From the NCBI GenBank assembly GCA_025201375.1, contig JAIWZP010000009.1, forward strand, positions 620,001 through 684,000: DNA of 64,000 nt. The letters run 5' to 3'. Under the pieces are notes generated by a model. It saw only the letters and a program-made list of their open reading frames with translations. It was not told the DNA's origin and made no database searches. Below are positions 35,213 through 47,724 of this stretch, piece by piece. Origin of the DNA: Gongronella butleri. Its lineage: Eukaryota; Mucoromycota; Mucoromycetes; Mucorales; Cunninghamellaceae. The position numbers were made by a program, and so were the translations under genes. Every line of letters begins with the position of its first letter. Positions within the stretch are counted from its first letter, which is position 1.

Positions 35213-35886
35213 GGTAGCAAGAGAGGTGCGGTGGGTGGGTAAGGAACGACTAGGGAAAGGAAATGAATAAAGAAGAAGAGGAAAAAAAAAGTTTTGCACC
35301 AGGGCCTCTTTCATATTTAAACTTTTTTTTTTTTTTTTTTTGCTCGTGTGACACTGGCATCCCGATATTTGAAAAGAATGGCCGGATTGGCAAACTCTTC
35401 CCTGAAAGAAAAAGGGGAGGCACAAGGATATGTTGAAAGGTGACGAGTGTGTGCAACATTGCAGTGAAATTCAAACGAGTCGATCAAAAATGGCAAAAAA
35501 AGAGAGACAGAGGCTAGGGGCGCATGAAAAAGAAAAAAAGGAGACGATACGGCCATTGGCAGCCTAGCACTCCTTTTGCCTGATCCCACTACTTCTTGAG
35601 AAAAAGGACCCAAACCTTGTCCTGTTGCCATGTGCGACGGAAACTAGGCTGAATTGGGCTAACCTTTTGCCCTGACTGACCGACAAAAATCAGGACCAAT
35701 TGGCCAATCAGTCGCAGCGGCACTTTAATCCTGTAAAGCAGGTGGGAGAAGCCCCGCTTGCTTTTTCATCGCTCTTTTTCTCGCAGTTTTGTGCTTTTTC
35801 TTGCTTTTTTCTTATCTTTTCCCTCCTTTTTTTTTTAACCCTTTCCCCCCACCAACCGCGTTTCCTCCGCCTCCCTAGTTGCGACC
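35213..35886. promoter_or_regulatory. Divergent promoter, Knh1-like gene and F-box gene
   Basis: 674 bp between divergent starts. It contains an A9 run and a T19 run at 35284-35341 on the Knh1-like gene side and a long T/C-rich tract (35760-35850) immediately before the F-box gene start. No coding region is supported. Confidence 0.45.
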
Positions 35887-37584
35887 ATGATGAAAAAGTC
35901 GTCAAGGAAACGCCAGAGGCCCAACCCAGTCGACTTTACTAGGGCCCTCTTTTCGGATGAGCTGATCTTGCATATTTTTGGCTTTTTGTCGGCCACGGAC
36001 CTGATCCAATGCAACCAAGTTAACAAGGTGTGGCACCGACTTGCCAACGACGCCATGGTAAGTGGCAAAAACGTTCATTTTTGTTTGGTTTGTTACGGTT
36101 TGGGCCATCATTTACACTTTCCCCCCCCCTTTTTTTCAGCTTTGGAAGCCCCTGTATGACGTATGCTATAATCAGCCGCTCACGCGCTATCAGACGACAT
36201 GGGCCACGCCACCCTTACTTGGCAACGAGCCGGATCGATGGATGGCAAAATATCGTTTGCACCACAATTGGCTTTCTGGTAAGCAAAAAAAGAACGAGAG
36301 AGGGACAACCAAGGGCCTAATGATAACTTTTTCCGGGTGCTAGGCTTTTGCGAGACGTTTACAACGCCCTTTGAGCAGCCATTGACGCCGTCGATTAGGA
36401 ATGCAGGACACAACAATCAAGTCAAGCACCTGATTCAATATACCCATCCATTGCTTTGCTTTCCCGAGCACGATCCGCAGCAGCCGCGACGCGTCCAGGT
36501 GTGGCTGGCCGACGATGGCCACCCGCGCCACATCCACACACTCGCGGACACCATTTTTGATACCCCCGCCGACACCAGCGTGCCAATTCCTCACATCACG
36601 TGTCTTAAACTCGTCCACATCGACATGGATCGTTATCTGCTTGCCATTGGCAGCAGCACGGGTCGCGTCGCGGTCTGGTCGTTCCAAATCCAGGGCGAAA
36701 ACATGAGAAACAAGGCACTAGTGTGCCAAACCCCGCCGGGATCGCGCTACACGCATGATCCTGTGGTCGCCATCGATATCGACGCGTCAATTCTGCTCAC
36801 GTGCACGGCATCGATGAAATTGGCCGCCTACGACATCTCTTCAAAACAGGCCACCGTGCCAAAACTCATCCACAGCCTGCAAAGCACCATCACATGGGCC
36901 CCGGTCTTGCTGAATCTGACCTTTTCGCAAGAAACACGCCAATGGACGGCTCTGCTTTGCTTTGGCATGCCCGTCGGCATCGGCTCTTCCTCCATTGGCG
37001 CTCAGGTACGCCAGAAATTTAAAAAAAAAATTGGGCGAATTTCTCAATTTTTCCTTTTTTTTCGATAGGAATTGGTGTTGACGCGCGACACCGTGATTTC
37101 GTCGAGGCATTGTTCTGTCTTGTGCCACGACAGGTTGTTTTTCACGCCCGAGACCGACACTGCGCACTACCCTCCGACGACGTGCATGATTTATTCTGCG
37201 CCATTCTTGATGACTGCGCACTCAAACAACACGATCCGCCAATATCAGCTAATTGCCCACGAGAAACACCTGCGCCTAAAGTACATCCGCACGCTGTTTG
37301 GCCACACGTGCCAGGTTGCCACGCTCGCAATCGACGCGCGCCACGGCCGCCTCGTCAGTGCCGACCGCGCCTGCGTTAAATTATGGGATCTCGTCAGTCT
37401 CGACCTGACCAAGCCGCGCGCACAAGACTATCTGATCACACTGCCGCACGACGCGCTCGCGACACGCAACGACACACCAAGCACACACGTCGACTGGCTG
37501 CAAGTCGACCACCACCAAATCCTTGCGGTCATCCGCGAAAATGACACTGCTCCCTTTGTTCTAAAGTCCTGGCGCTTTGTTTAG
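35887..37584 (+). CDS. F-box protein with WD40-like repeats
   Basis: Four exons (35887-36057, 36140-36278, 36344-37005, 37069-37584) give 495 residues. A basic N-terminus precedes an F-box at about 19-62 (LFSDELILHIFGFLSATDLI...VNKVWHRLANDAMLWKPLY), split by intron 1 and intact. The C-terminal 380 residues form a degenerate beta-propeller: LLAIGSSTGRVAVWSF, VVAIDIDASILLTCTASMKL, RTLFGHTCQVATLAIDA, RLVSADRACVKLWDLV are WD-type strands. F-box proteins of this layout are substrate receptors of SCF ubiquitin ligases, contacting Skp1 with the F-box and the target with the propeller. The target is unknown; no close match to Cdc4, Met30 or Grr1 is evident. Confidence 0.85.
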
Positions 37585-38900
37585 ACTCTTCTTTTTTCAT
37601 CTTTTTGTAAATTTTAATACCAAGCGATTAAACCCCCGCCGGTCGCTAGAATGGGGACATCCATGACGGAGAAAGTGTGTGCAAAAGAGGCCTTTTTAGT
37701 TTGTTAATGCTTGTCATTTCATTGAGGTTAAGCGCTAGAGCCATGTGGTTGCCGCTTTCTCGGCGAAAACAATGGCGTGTGACACGTGCATGCATGGCAC
37801 GATGGGATTGTAGCGCGTCATGCCGCGTTTCGGCGTGTCGTCATTCTCATCCATTACGAGTCTCCTCGCGTTTATCTGTATTGATGGGTGCACATGGACG
37901 ATGGCACACATATCAGATCGCTCGGGCGTGTCGTCATCGAGTTGTGCCAGGTTCAAAAGCAAATCTCAAATATCCTATATTCATCGAATTTTCTGCCTAC
38001 AAATGACTATCAATGTCATAACAAGATATCGGGACACATGCGAGATCTTGCCATGTTCCAGGTTTTGTGGCGCTTTGCCGACCTTTTTAAGATACTTTCA
38101 AAGAAAAATATTGTCCAAACCGCAATTTTTGATTGCATCTTATTCAGGAGTAGACTTGAACATGTCAAATGTTGAGCACGCTTTCACAGTGAATGAAAGA
38201 CGAACTGCTTCAGGTTTGATAGACATCGGATACATTGTAACTCAAGAAATCTTGAATTGGAGCGTTTTAATATTTTTATGCATGGATAACTTGTGATTTA
38301 GGCTATAAGCATTAAAGCGTACAGCGCTTGTTTTGTAAGTTTTGATGAGCAGCGTGCTGTGCAATGGTGCAAAACTGGGATTGATACGGTGGTTATCGAG
38401 AAAACTGCGAAAAATGCGTCTTTGCAGTATTTTGGTCATTTCGCAATGAAAAAGTACCTACAAGGACATTTCTTCTTTACATCAAGAGAATACAGCTTAC
38501 TCTTTCAAGCGAGCCCACCCACGAGGCGCTGCGGCTACTGGATGGCGAGGAACGACGATTTTCAAAAACCACGATTTTTCCAAGGGGTACAGTCGTGAAC
38601 TTGAAAACAGCGAGTTTTAGGTCAGCAGATCGCCACGCCATTCAGCCATATGGTAAACATGCCTCTTTCACCGACAGAAAAGCAATAAAGAACAGGTGTC
38701 CATTGACTGGGCTTCGCGCAAAGCGCGAAAAGCTGCGATTTTTCATCTCAAGGGACACTCGACGAAAATTGGCTAAAGCGCCCTGAAAGCTATATCATCA
38801 GAAAGAGCGCACCTTAAAGCATGCATAGGTACCAATGATCCCTGAGAAAAGATGAGTTTCGGCAGAAATAACGCGACAGTAAGTTTAAGCCTACGAGTTG

Positions 38901-38920
38901 GACGCGTGATAAACCGCGTC
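38901..38920. repeat. Interrupted palindrome GACGCG-N8-CGCGTC, copy 1
   Basis: The plus strand reads GACGCGTGATAAACCGCGTC. Its reverse complement differs at one position from the copy at 62829-62848 and is close to that at 54430-54448. The arms are a perfect 6 bp inverted repeat. Confidence 0.8.
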
Positions 38921-39880
38921 AAATGTCAAGGTACGCGCGCCTATTCCTGATCGAATATATGCTCCGGGATTGTCTCTTGTCAGTGGACGCGTCAGCGCGG
39001 CTCTATGAGCGCGTTTTTCCCGTGTCATTCGTGGTTGAAATTTAATTTAAAATTGCGCATTGCTCGCCAACGGGCTGAAGGACCTCATTCTTTTTTGGCA
39101 TTTCCCGTGGTTTTGCTTTGTGCTCTCTCTTGTGAGTAAGTTTGACTGGATTCTGAGGACCCATTTTTTCGATTTTTGTTTTGGGAGCTCAACTCGCTCA
39201 ATTTTTGATTTGCGTGTGGCGCGCCCCAACACTATTGTGATAGCTGTCAGCTGGGTTCCTCCAAGTATTTCTTGCTTGCCTCTTTTCAGTGGCATGCGTT
39301 TCGGCAGTCCTATTGCTTGGGCTAACGAGCTGCAGCTGTTTTTCCGCTAAAATCAAAGCTTTATTAATTCCTTTTGATGGCCCTTGTCAAGGTGGCCGCA
39401 AATTTAAAACTGATGATGGCTCTGACAGCAGCTCGACCGTGCCTAGATTGATCGACATTCGATCATTGCCCTTTTTCGCATTGTTATGAAGAAATAGTTT
39501 GAAACCTGAATTTTTCAATCATATCTTCTCCAGTAGCAGGCTGTGTGTGTGCATACTTTGGGCAGTTCTTTTGGCATTCTGAGGTACCGACGGGTCCAGC
39601 TTTGACGGAGATTGAATGGATGTGACGCCAGAAATGTCGAATTGGAGCCAACTGATAATTTTCTTTTTTTACGTTTGGACCGCCCAGTACGTGAGCTGAT
39701 ATACTTTCAAATGTCCTGCGTATACTTTAATCTCCTGTCCATCGTTTGCTGTGCAATTAATAATGATCAATTTAGTCTAGGTGTGGAGAAAATCGCTTTA
39801 TTCCCAGTAAAGCGGGGGAAAGCGTCGAAAAAAAATCAGGTGCGGCTGGTGGCGGAAGTTGTCCGGGGCTTGAAAAGTTG

Positions 39881-39892
39881 GTCCGGCGGGAA
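39881..39892 (+). promoter_or_regulatory. Candidate ribosomal-protein gene promoter element
   Basis: GTCCGGCGGGAA, about 95 bp upstream of the predicted RPL6 leader-intron donor and identical to 24378-24389 beside RPL29. A 12-mer shared by chance between two promoters in this window is unlikely, but the role is inferred. Confidence 0.45.
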
Positions 39893-39984
39893 ACGAAATG
39901 GGGGAAATCAAGGTCAGAAATAGAGGCGGCCATTCGCCGTCTTCTTCCTCTTCCTCTTTCCTTCTCTCTTAGGATTACAATTTT

Positions 39985-40494
39985 GGTGAGTAGCAGCATG
40001 AAGCCCTTTTTTGAGAAAGCAGGTTGACAGCAAGAGAGAGAGAAAGAGACGAACGACACGCCATGCACCCACACACACAACGAGATGGATGCACGAGATG
40101 GATGCGGATGGATGGATGGATTGGATTCAGAAGGGATCGACATTTGCTCTTTTGACGACACTTTGATGGATCCATCCATCGCATTGCCATCCACTGCCAT
40201 CCATTACCGTCCATTGTAGTCATAAAGCGACCGACGACAAGCATCATGATCCACCGTTCGTGCCAATTGACGACCGCGGCAAACGGATGGATGGATGGAT
40301 GTATGACCAAGATGGATGGATACGCAAGGAAAAAGAGGAATTGACACTCTTCGTGCTCGTTTCTTTTTCTTCCACCATTTGTTCACTTCTCGACTCTCTT
40401 TCTCTTGCTGTCTCTCTCCTCTCTTTCGACCATTTATCGTCTTTTTATCGCCTTTTTGCTCATTTCCCCCCCTTTTTTTTTTTCTTTGAATCTA
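39985..40494 (+). other. Predicted RPL6 5'-leader intron with GATG repeats
   Basis: A donor GTGAGT at 39985 (after ACAATTTTG) and an acceptor with a strong pyrimidine tract ending GAATCTAG at 40494, six bases before the ATG, predict a leader intron of about 510 bp. Inside it are several GATGGATG tracts (40084-40120, 40286-40322) and inverse CATCC tracts (40165-40215). Confidence 0.55.
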
Positions 40495-40500
40495 GTAATT

Positions 40501-41193
40501 ATGTCTAGAAATTCGATCCTTGTTCCTGGCGTGTCCCGCTTCAGCCGCACTGCCATCTACCGCAAGAAGGGCCTCTTCAAGCGCGAGAAGTACTCGGTTG
40601 CTGCCCCCGCCAAGGAGGTTGCTGCCGACAAGACCGTTGAGGTCAAGGGTGCTAAGAACGGTGGCAAGCGCACTGTCCCCGCCGCCAAGGCCTCGCGCTT
40701 CTACCCCGCCGAGGATGTCCCCGTCCCCAAGATGTCCCGCAAGACCGTCAAGACCGCGCCCCTCCGTGGCTCGATCTCTGCCGGCTCCGTCGTCATCTTG
40801 TTGGCCGGTCGCCACCGCGGCAAGCGCGTCGTCGTCTTGAAGCAGTTGGACTCGGGCTTGTTGCTCGTCACCGGTCCTTTCCGCGTCAATGGCGTCCCCA
40901 TCCGCCGCGTCGACCAGGCCTATGTCATCGCCACCTCCACCAAGATCGAGATCCCCGAGGTCGATGCCAAGTTCAACGACGCTTACTTCAAGAAGTCCAA
41001 GGACACCAAGGAGAAGGAATTCTTGGCCAAGAAGGAGTCCAAGGTCGCCACCTCTGCGTCCAAGGTCGAGGATCAGAAGCAAGTTGACAAGGTCATCCTC
41101 GAGGCCATTGCCAAGACCCCCTTCCTCCGTCAGTACTTGGCCGCCAAGTTCTCCTTGTCCAAGGGCCAATTCCCCCACGACATGAAGTTCTAA
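40501..41193 (+). CDS. RPL6: 60S ribosomal protein L6 (eL6)
   Basis: One coding exon encodes 230 residues from the ATG at 40501, preceded by a predicted leader intron. The earlier in-frame ATGs lie in the pyrimidine tract of that intron. The protein shows FYPAEDVPVPKMSRK, then LRGSISAGSVVILLAGRHRG with KRVVVLKQLDSGLLLVTGPF, which is the eL6 KOW-like core, and the C-terminal FLRQYLAAKFSLSKGQFPHD. It is a peripheral component of the large ribosomal subunit. Codons end almost exclusively in C or G (GTC, CTC, AAG), the same extreme bias as RPL15. Polyadenylation-like AATAAA at 41304. Confidence 0.98.
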   Translation: MSRNSILVPGVSRFSRTAIYRKKGLFKREKYSVAAPAKEVAADKTVEVKGAKNGGKRTVPAAKASRFYPAEDVPVPKMSRKTVKTAPLRGSISAGSVVILLAGRHRGKRVVVLKQLDSGLLLVTGPFRVNGVPIRRVDQAYVIATSTKIEIPEVDAKFNDAYFKKSKDTKEKEFLAKKESKVATSASKVEDQKQVDKVILEAIAKTPFLRQYLAAKFSLSKGQFPHDMKF

Positions 41194-41583
41194 ATGCCCC
41201 AAAACAGACGATCTTGCATTAAAAAAATAACAACTTGAACATCTTTCTTTTTTTTATTGCATGGCTACCCCCGTTCTTGTCTTTTTCAACCCCTTTTTTC
41301 ATACAATAAATGAATCTTCTAGCACGAAAACACGTCGAAAACGCGCAAAAAACAGATGCATGCACTGCGCGTCCGTGCAAGCATTGACAGGGGCCAATGG
41401 GCCGCAGTGAGAACGAGCTCGTTGAATTTTTCAAAGCTTGAGATTGATTGGTGCGCGATTTGAAACCAGGGGGATGACTGGTGTTTGATGGGTTGTGCCT
41501 TTTCAAAAAGGCGGGCTTTTTCAAACCTTTGGTCCTTTTACTTCTTTTTTTCTTCTGTTACGTCACTTTTTTTTTTTTTTACG
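41194..41583. other. RPL6 3' region and PEP4 promoter
   Basis: 390 bp between same-strand genes. The left half holds the RPL6 3' UTR. The right half ends in T-rich tracts (41525-41580) directly before the PEP4 start codon. No gene is supported. Confidence 0.5.
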
Positions 41584-43304
<1,721 letters not shown>

Positions 43305-43929
43305 AAAAAAAAGTGGCCCAATTGCCCACCCACCCCCCTGTCCTTCCTTTTTTTTCACCCCTTGATTGTACTGCTTTTTTCACCCTCTCTAAAAGTGCAA
43401 ACACGAATAAAATGTGCGTGTTTACTGCCAATTCTGCTCAAAAAGGGCCAATTTGCACGAAAAAGACGTGACAAAAGAAGCATGGCACGGGCCGTCGCGA
43501 TGCTTTCACGCAGCACTTTTCGTCATGCGTGCAGCAAGGCGTAATTCAGCCCCATTGATCGATTTTGTCGTGTGATGCATGTGGCACAAGAAACCAAGCA
43601 ACTTGCCCAAAAGCGCCTTGACGCGTCATTGAGGAGTGCCTCGGTCAAAAGACACAAGAGGACAAATTGAGGAATGGGCCGCGGCAATAAATCCGCTGAG
43701 CGCGCTAAGCAAAGATATGCTTGATTTGCTTGATTTGCGGTGCATGTCAAGGCATTAAAAAAAGAAAAAAGAACAATTGTAAAAAAGAAAAGAAAAAAAA
43801 AAAGGGAGAAAAAAAGGCCGTGAACACGGCAAACGTTGGCACCTTTTAATACGATAAAATAAAAAAAAAGGAGAAAAAATTGGGCTAAACAAGGCGCAAC
43901 AACAAGCACCAGAACAAAAACTGGGCTTT
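43305..43929. other. Convergent spacer between PEP4 and HEM1
   Basis: 625 bp between two convergent genes. It contains 3' UTR material for both (AATAAA at 43406 for PEP4; reverse-strand AATAAA near 43682), and A-rich blocks at 43757-43820 and 43856-43880. No coding region is supported. Confidence 0.5.
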
Positions 43930-45710
43930 TTAGATGGCGGCCGAAGTGCCGGCGGAGGTGCGGACGGCCTTGTCCTCGTCCATCTTGTCGAGGCCGAGTT
44001 GCTTGTCAGTCCACATGGGCTCGGGCGGGGCCACGTTGGCGCCGACACCGGCACGACCACCGACGGCGGCCCAATCGTCGACGCGCTTGAAATCATAGCG
44101 AGTCCAGATGGTCTCGAGGGCGTGGACAAGCTCGTCAGTCATTTGCTCATTGTGGCCGGGGGTGGGGGTGATGCGCAGACGTTCCTCGCCGACAGGGACG
44201 GTCGGGTAGTTGATGCTCTGGACATAGATGCCGTGTTCCGAGAGCAATTCGTCCGAGGCGTGCTTGGCGGCAGCGGCATCGCCAAGGAGGACGGGCACAA
44301 TGTGCGAGGGATTGGGCACGACGGGAATGCCAAGATCGGCAAGGCGCGACTTGACGGAGCGCGTGTTGAGCTGCTGCATGACACGCTCGCCCGACGATTG
44401 CTTGAGGTATTTGACCGATTCAAGCGCGCCAGAGACCACGGCGGGAGGCAACGACGTGGTGAAGATGAATCCAGGCGCGTACGAGCGCACCATGTCGACG
44501 AAATTGGCACTGCCGGCAATGTAGCCACCAACAACGCCGTACGCCTTGCCGAGCGTACCGGTGATGATGTCAATGTCATCGAGCACGCTGCCATTGCCCA
44601 TCGTGGGCTGCTCGGCATTCAAGTCATAGTCCAGATGTTCGGCAACACCAGCACCACGGGGGCCGTACATACCAACTGCATGCACCTCGTCCAAAAACGT
44701 AATGGCACCATACTTTTTGGCAAGCGCCACAATCTCGCGAATAGGGCCAATCGAGCCGCACATCGAGTACACCGATTCAAAAGCAATGATCTTGGGCACA
44801 GAAGGGTCCACCGACGCCAATTGCTGCTCAAGATGCGCCATGTCATTGTGGCGGAAAATTTTCTTTTGCGCATTCGAGTGACGGATGCCTTGAATCATCG
44901 AAGCATGGTTCAGCGAGTCCGAAAAGATCACGCACCCAGGCATCTTGCCAGCAACAGTCGCAAGCGTCGCGTCATTCGCAACATAGCACGACGAGAACAC
45001 AAGGGCGCCTTCTTTGTGGTGCAAATCAGCCAATTCAGATTCAAGACGCAAGTGGAGATCAGCATTGCCAGCGATGTTGCGCGTGCCACCAGCACCAGCG
45101 CCATAGCGATCAAGCGTACGCCTGGAAAACGAAAAAAAAGAGTCAAAAACACTGGAAAAAAAATAGAAAAAGAAAAAAAAAGTGCTTACTTCATGCTGTC
45201 CGTCAAAATGGGGTTGCGGCCCATGCCCAAATAGTCATTGGCACACCAGACGGTGACTTCATCCTCAGTGCGAGCAGTGTGCGCACGAGGGAACTTTTGC
45301 GCCAAGCGATTGATGTTGTTGAAATAGCGATAGCTCTTGTCCGAGTGCTTTTTCTCGAGCTCCGTCTGATAGAAAGCCTCATAATCAAAGTGCTTGGCCT
45401 TGGATTGGTGAGTCACAGGCGAGTCGGCTTTGACTAATGGAAAAAAAAAGGAAATTCGTCAATTTAAGTCACAAATTGGGTAAAAACTCGCATTACCTTC
45501 AGCTTGGACCACCTTGGAAGGCGTGCTAGCAACCTTGGCAGTCGACGACAGCGCGCGCGTCTGCTGGTGCATAGCCTGGCTCATCACAGGACACTGCTGA
45601 GCCTTGTTCAACAAGCCGTTGCCGCCGGACTTTAGGCTGCGCAAGCTAGACGACGAGGCAACGTGGATAAAAGGACAAGCCTTCTTTGCGTGCATCAAAG
45701 CAACTTCCAT
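43930..45710 (-). CDS. HEM1: 5-aminolevulinate synthase, mitochondrial
   Basis: Three exons (45710-45497, 45433-45190, 45121-43930) give 549 residues. It condenses glycine and succinyl-CoA to 5-aminolevulinate, the first and limiting step of heme synthesis in opisthokonts, in the mitochondrial matrix with pyridoxal phosphate. The N-terminal 70 residues are a targeting region holding two Cys-Pro heme-regulatory motifs, KACPFI (Cys12) and QQCPVM (Cys40). The core has [45 protein letters not shown] (PLP Asp) and the Schiff-base lysine in [14 protein letters not shown] second in-frame ATG at 45728 would add six residues. An antisense ORF over 400 codons long is a shadow of this biased gene. The CP motifs suggest heme feedback on import. 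Confidence 0.98.
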
Positions 45711-46060
45711 GATACGTGATATTAACAAAAAGGTGGAAGGAAGAGAGAAGGGGGAGAGGGAGGCAATACAAGAAAAAAAAAAAGGAAGAAAAAAGGGAGA
45801 GACAAAGAAAAAAGAAAAAGAAAAAAAAAAGCGACAAGGGGGGCCACTTGTTTTGACTTGTTTTGGGGATGTTCAATCGAAAAAAAAAAAAATTATTCAT
45901 GGCCCGCTATGGCCAATTGGCGACTTTCAGCCTCGGACCATCCTTCAGCCGTCCAATGGCCGCTGCCGTTTGTCATCAACTTCCACTCAAAGCGGCAATC
46001 CGACTTTTTTTTTTTATTTGATTCGGGGGCAAAAAGGACACACGACATGTGTCACAACAA
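45711..46060. other. HEM1 promoter and SEC20 3' region
   Basis: 350 bp between same-direction genes. It contains a long purine-rich tract on the plus strand (45735-45835), meaning pyrimidine-rich ahead of HEM1, and an A-run at 45880-45890. No ORF is supported. Confidence 0.5.
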
Positions 46061-47724
46061 TCACAATTCGTCGCGCCATGTGGGAATCGCTGTGGACGCT
46101 GCCGAGGCGACGGATGAGGCCACCAGGCGCGCATCGTTGGCCATTTTCATGCCATTGGCGTCATTGATGGCATCCATGGCATTTTTGATGCTGGTGGTCA
46201 TGGCTTCGATGGAAGAGGTGATCGTCGTGATAGAATCGGATAGGGGCTTGGCGGCTTGACTAGGGAGAGCAGAGGCCAGGGTCGGCGTGGACGCGGAAGA
46301 CGACGAGGACATGGCGGAAATCAAGGACGAGGGCGCCACCGAGGCTGAGACGGGTGCAGATGCAATGGATGAGGTGGCGCTGGCCACGGTCGTGGCCAGG
46401 GGCTCGCGTGCGTGTTGCAGGGTCGATGTCACGAGATGCTCGCTTGCCACGCCGGCCGCGCGTTTTGTGAGCGTGCTGGTGATCCTCGCGCCGGCATTGG
46501 ACGACGCGGACGCTGCGCGAGCCGACCCCCTGGACGCCCAAGACACCAATGACACGCCAACATCATACGTGCGCTTCTTGATAATGTACACCACGACAAG
46601 GCAAAACATCAACAGGCCCAAACCAAGCACAATGCGATCTAGCCAGTCGGACGCCTCCAGCTGCGTGATCAGCCGCTTCGACATGCCGAGCAACGACCCT
46701 AGATTCTGATATTCATTGACCGTGGCAGACAATGTCTTGGAGGAATCGGCTTTTGTGGAGGAAAAAAAAAAAAAAAAGTTTAGCCTTCACATGCCAATGA
46801 GATCACACATGAATGTAAAAAAAAGTGACACGATGCGCGGGCCGTTCACACAGTCCCATCTTTGTTCCTGGAAAACCAGCATCTTTTTTTTGGGTTGCAC
46901 AATTGGGACATCATCTCTGGATTTTCCTGGGGAAAAAAAAACTTACCCAACGCGCCCATCGAGTATGAGCTCTTCTCCAATTCCTGCTGCATCAGTGTGC
47001 TTGTGCGTTGCAATGCCTCGGTGACGTTTGTCGTCGCCTTGAGTAGCGCATCGGCATTGCTATTGGAGTCGGAAAAACAAAAAAAGCTTTGTGTGAGCAA
47101 ACACCGGCATGGATCTCCACAATTCGGAATCATTGCCCCATTTGTCCTGTTTGTTCACCTGCTCTTGTGTCGCTGCAAAAGCTCATATTGCTCGGTAAAG
47201 CTTTTGCCGTCCTTGCCTGCGCCAAAAAGATTGGCTCGTGCGGCCCGTTGTTTCTCTTGGATCCGCTGCCGAGACTTGATGACGGCCTGCCGTGATGCAG
47301 TCTGCAGCCTAATCATGGCAAATTTTCGGATCAGTCGCTTGGCCGATTGAGCGATTAAAAAAAAAAAAAAAAAGGACACGTGACGTGTAGAGCCTTACTG
47401 GTCGTGCTGTTCCTGATATTCTTCCAGACGCTGCAGTATATCTTTTTGCGTCGCCTGCTTGTCCTGCTCATCCGCCAACAGTCGTACGTCCTAGCCACAC
47501 TTGAGAGTCAGATGACAAAGCTTCTTTCTTTTTGCAACAAGTTGCTTTTGTCCCCCTTTTTTTATCTTTTTTACTTCAATATCGTTGGCGAGCGAGCGGA
47601 TCTGGTATCGAATGACTTGTGCGAGTTCCTCGTGTGTCTTGAGTGTATCTGCCGCCGTCAGGCGCTGCACATAGCGCTGACAATCCGCAGCCTGCTTGCT
47701 GAGCGACCGAAACTTGGCGTCCAT
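46061..47724 (-). CDS. SEC20: SNARE protein Sec20
   Basis: Five exons (47724-47575, 47490-47399, 47308-47159, 47059-46947, 46749-46061) give 397 residues. The N-terminal part is a helical Tip20/Dsl1-binding region. The Sec20 SNARE helix starts at ATTNVTEALQRTSTLMQQEL and continues through EYQNLGSLLGMSKRLITQLE to the juxtamembrane SDWLDRIVLGLG, followed by one transmembrane helix (LGLLMFCLVVVYIIKKR). After it comes a luminal domain of about 165 residues, rich in Ala/Ser/Thr. The protein ends TWRDEL: RDEL is a functional-looking variant of the HDEL/KDEL retrieval signal, and yeast Sec20 also ends in HDEL. Sec20 is part of the ER t-SNARE (Ufe1-Use1-Sec20) that receives COPI vesicles from the Golgi. 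Confidence 0.92.

Larger units (their letters stand above)
37585..39984. other. Gene-free island 4 with repeats
   Basis: About 2.2 kb of repeat-bearing sequence, then the RPL6 promoter. The region 38095-38310 is a diverged copy of 39485-39670, and 38984-39215 resembles 32521-32790. An interrupted palindrome lies at 38901-38920. ORFs are short with no splice-consistent extension. The RPL6-proximal part includes GTCCGGCGGGAA at 39881-39892, identical to a 12-mer near RPL29. Confidence 0.6.

Noticed and set aside
10862..40322. GATGGATG repeats as CRISPR-like or telomeric arrays
   Set aside because: They are simple four-base microsatellites of uneven length without spacers and lie inside predicted introns.
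40492..41202. A 236-codon ORF antisense to RPL6
   Set aside because: Same cause as for RPL15: complement of a strongly biased ribosomal-protein gene.
43999..45234. A 411-codon ORF antisense to HEM1
   Set aside because: It mirrors the codon-biased HEM1 exons, crosses their splice boundaries and has a composition rich in Arg, Asp and Gly without any recognisable domain. HEM1 has full family conservation on the other strand.
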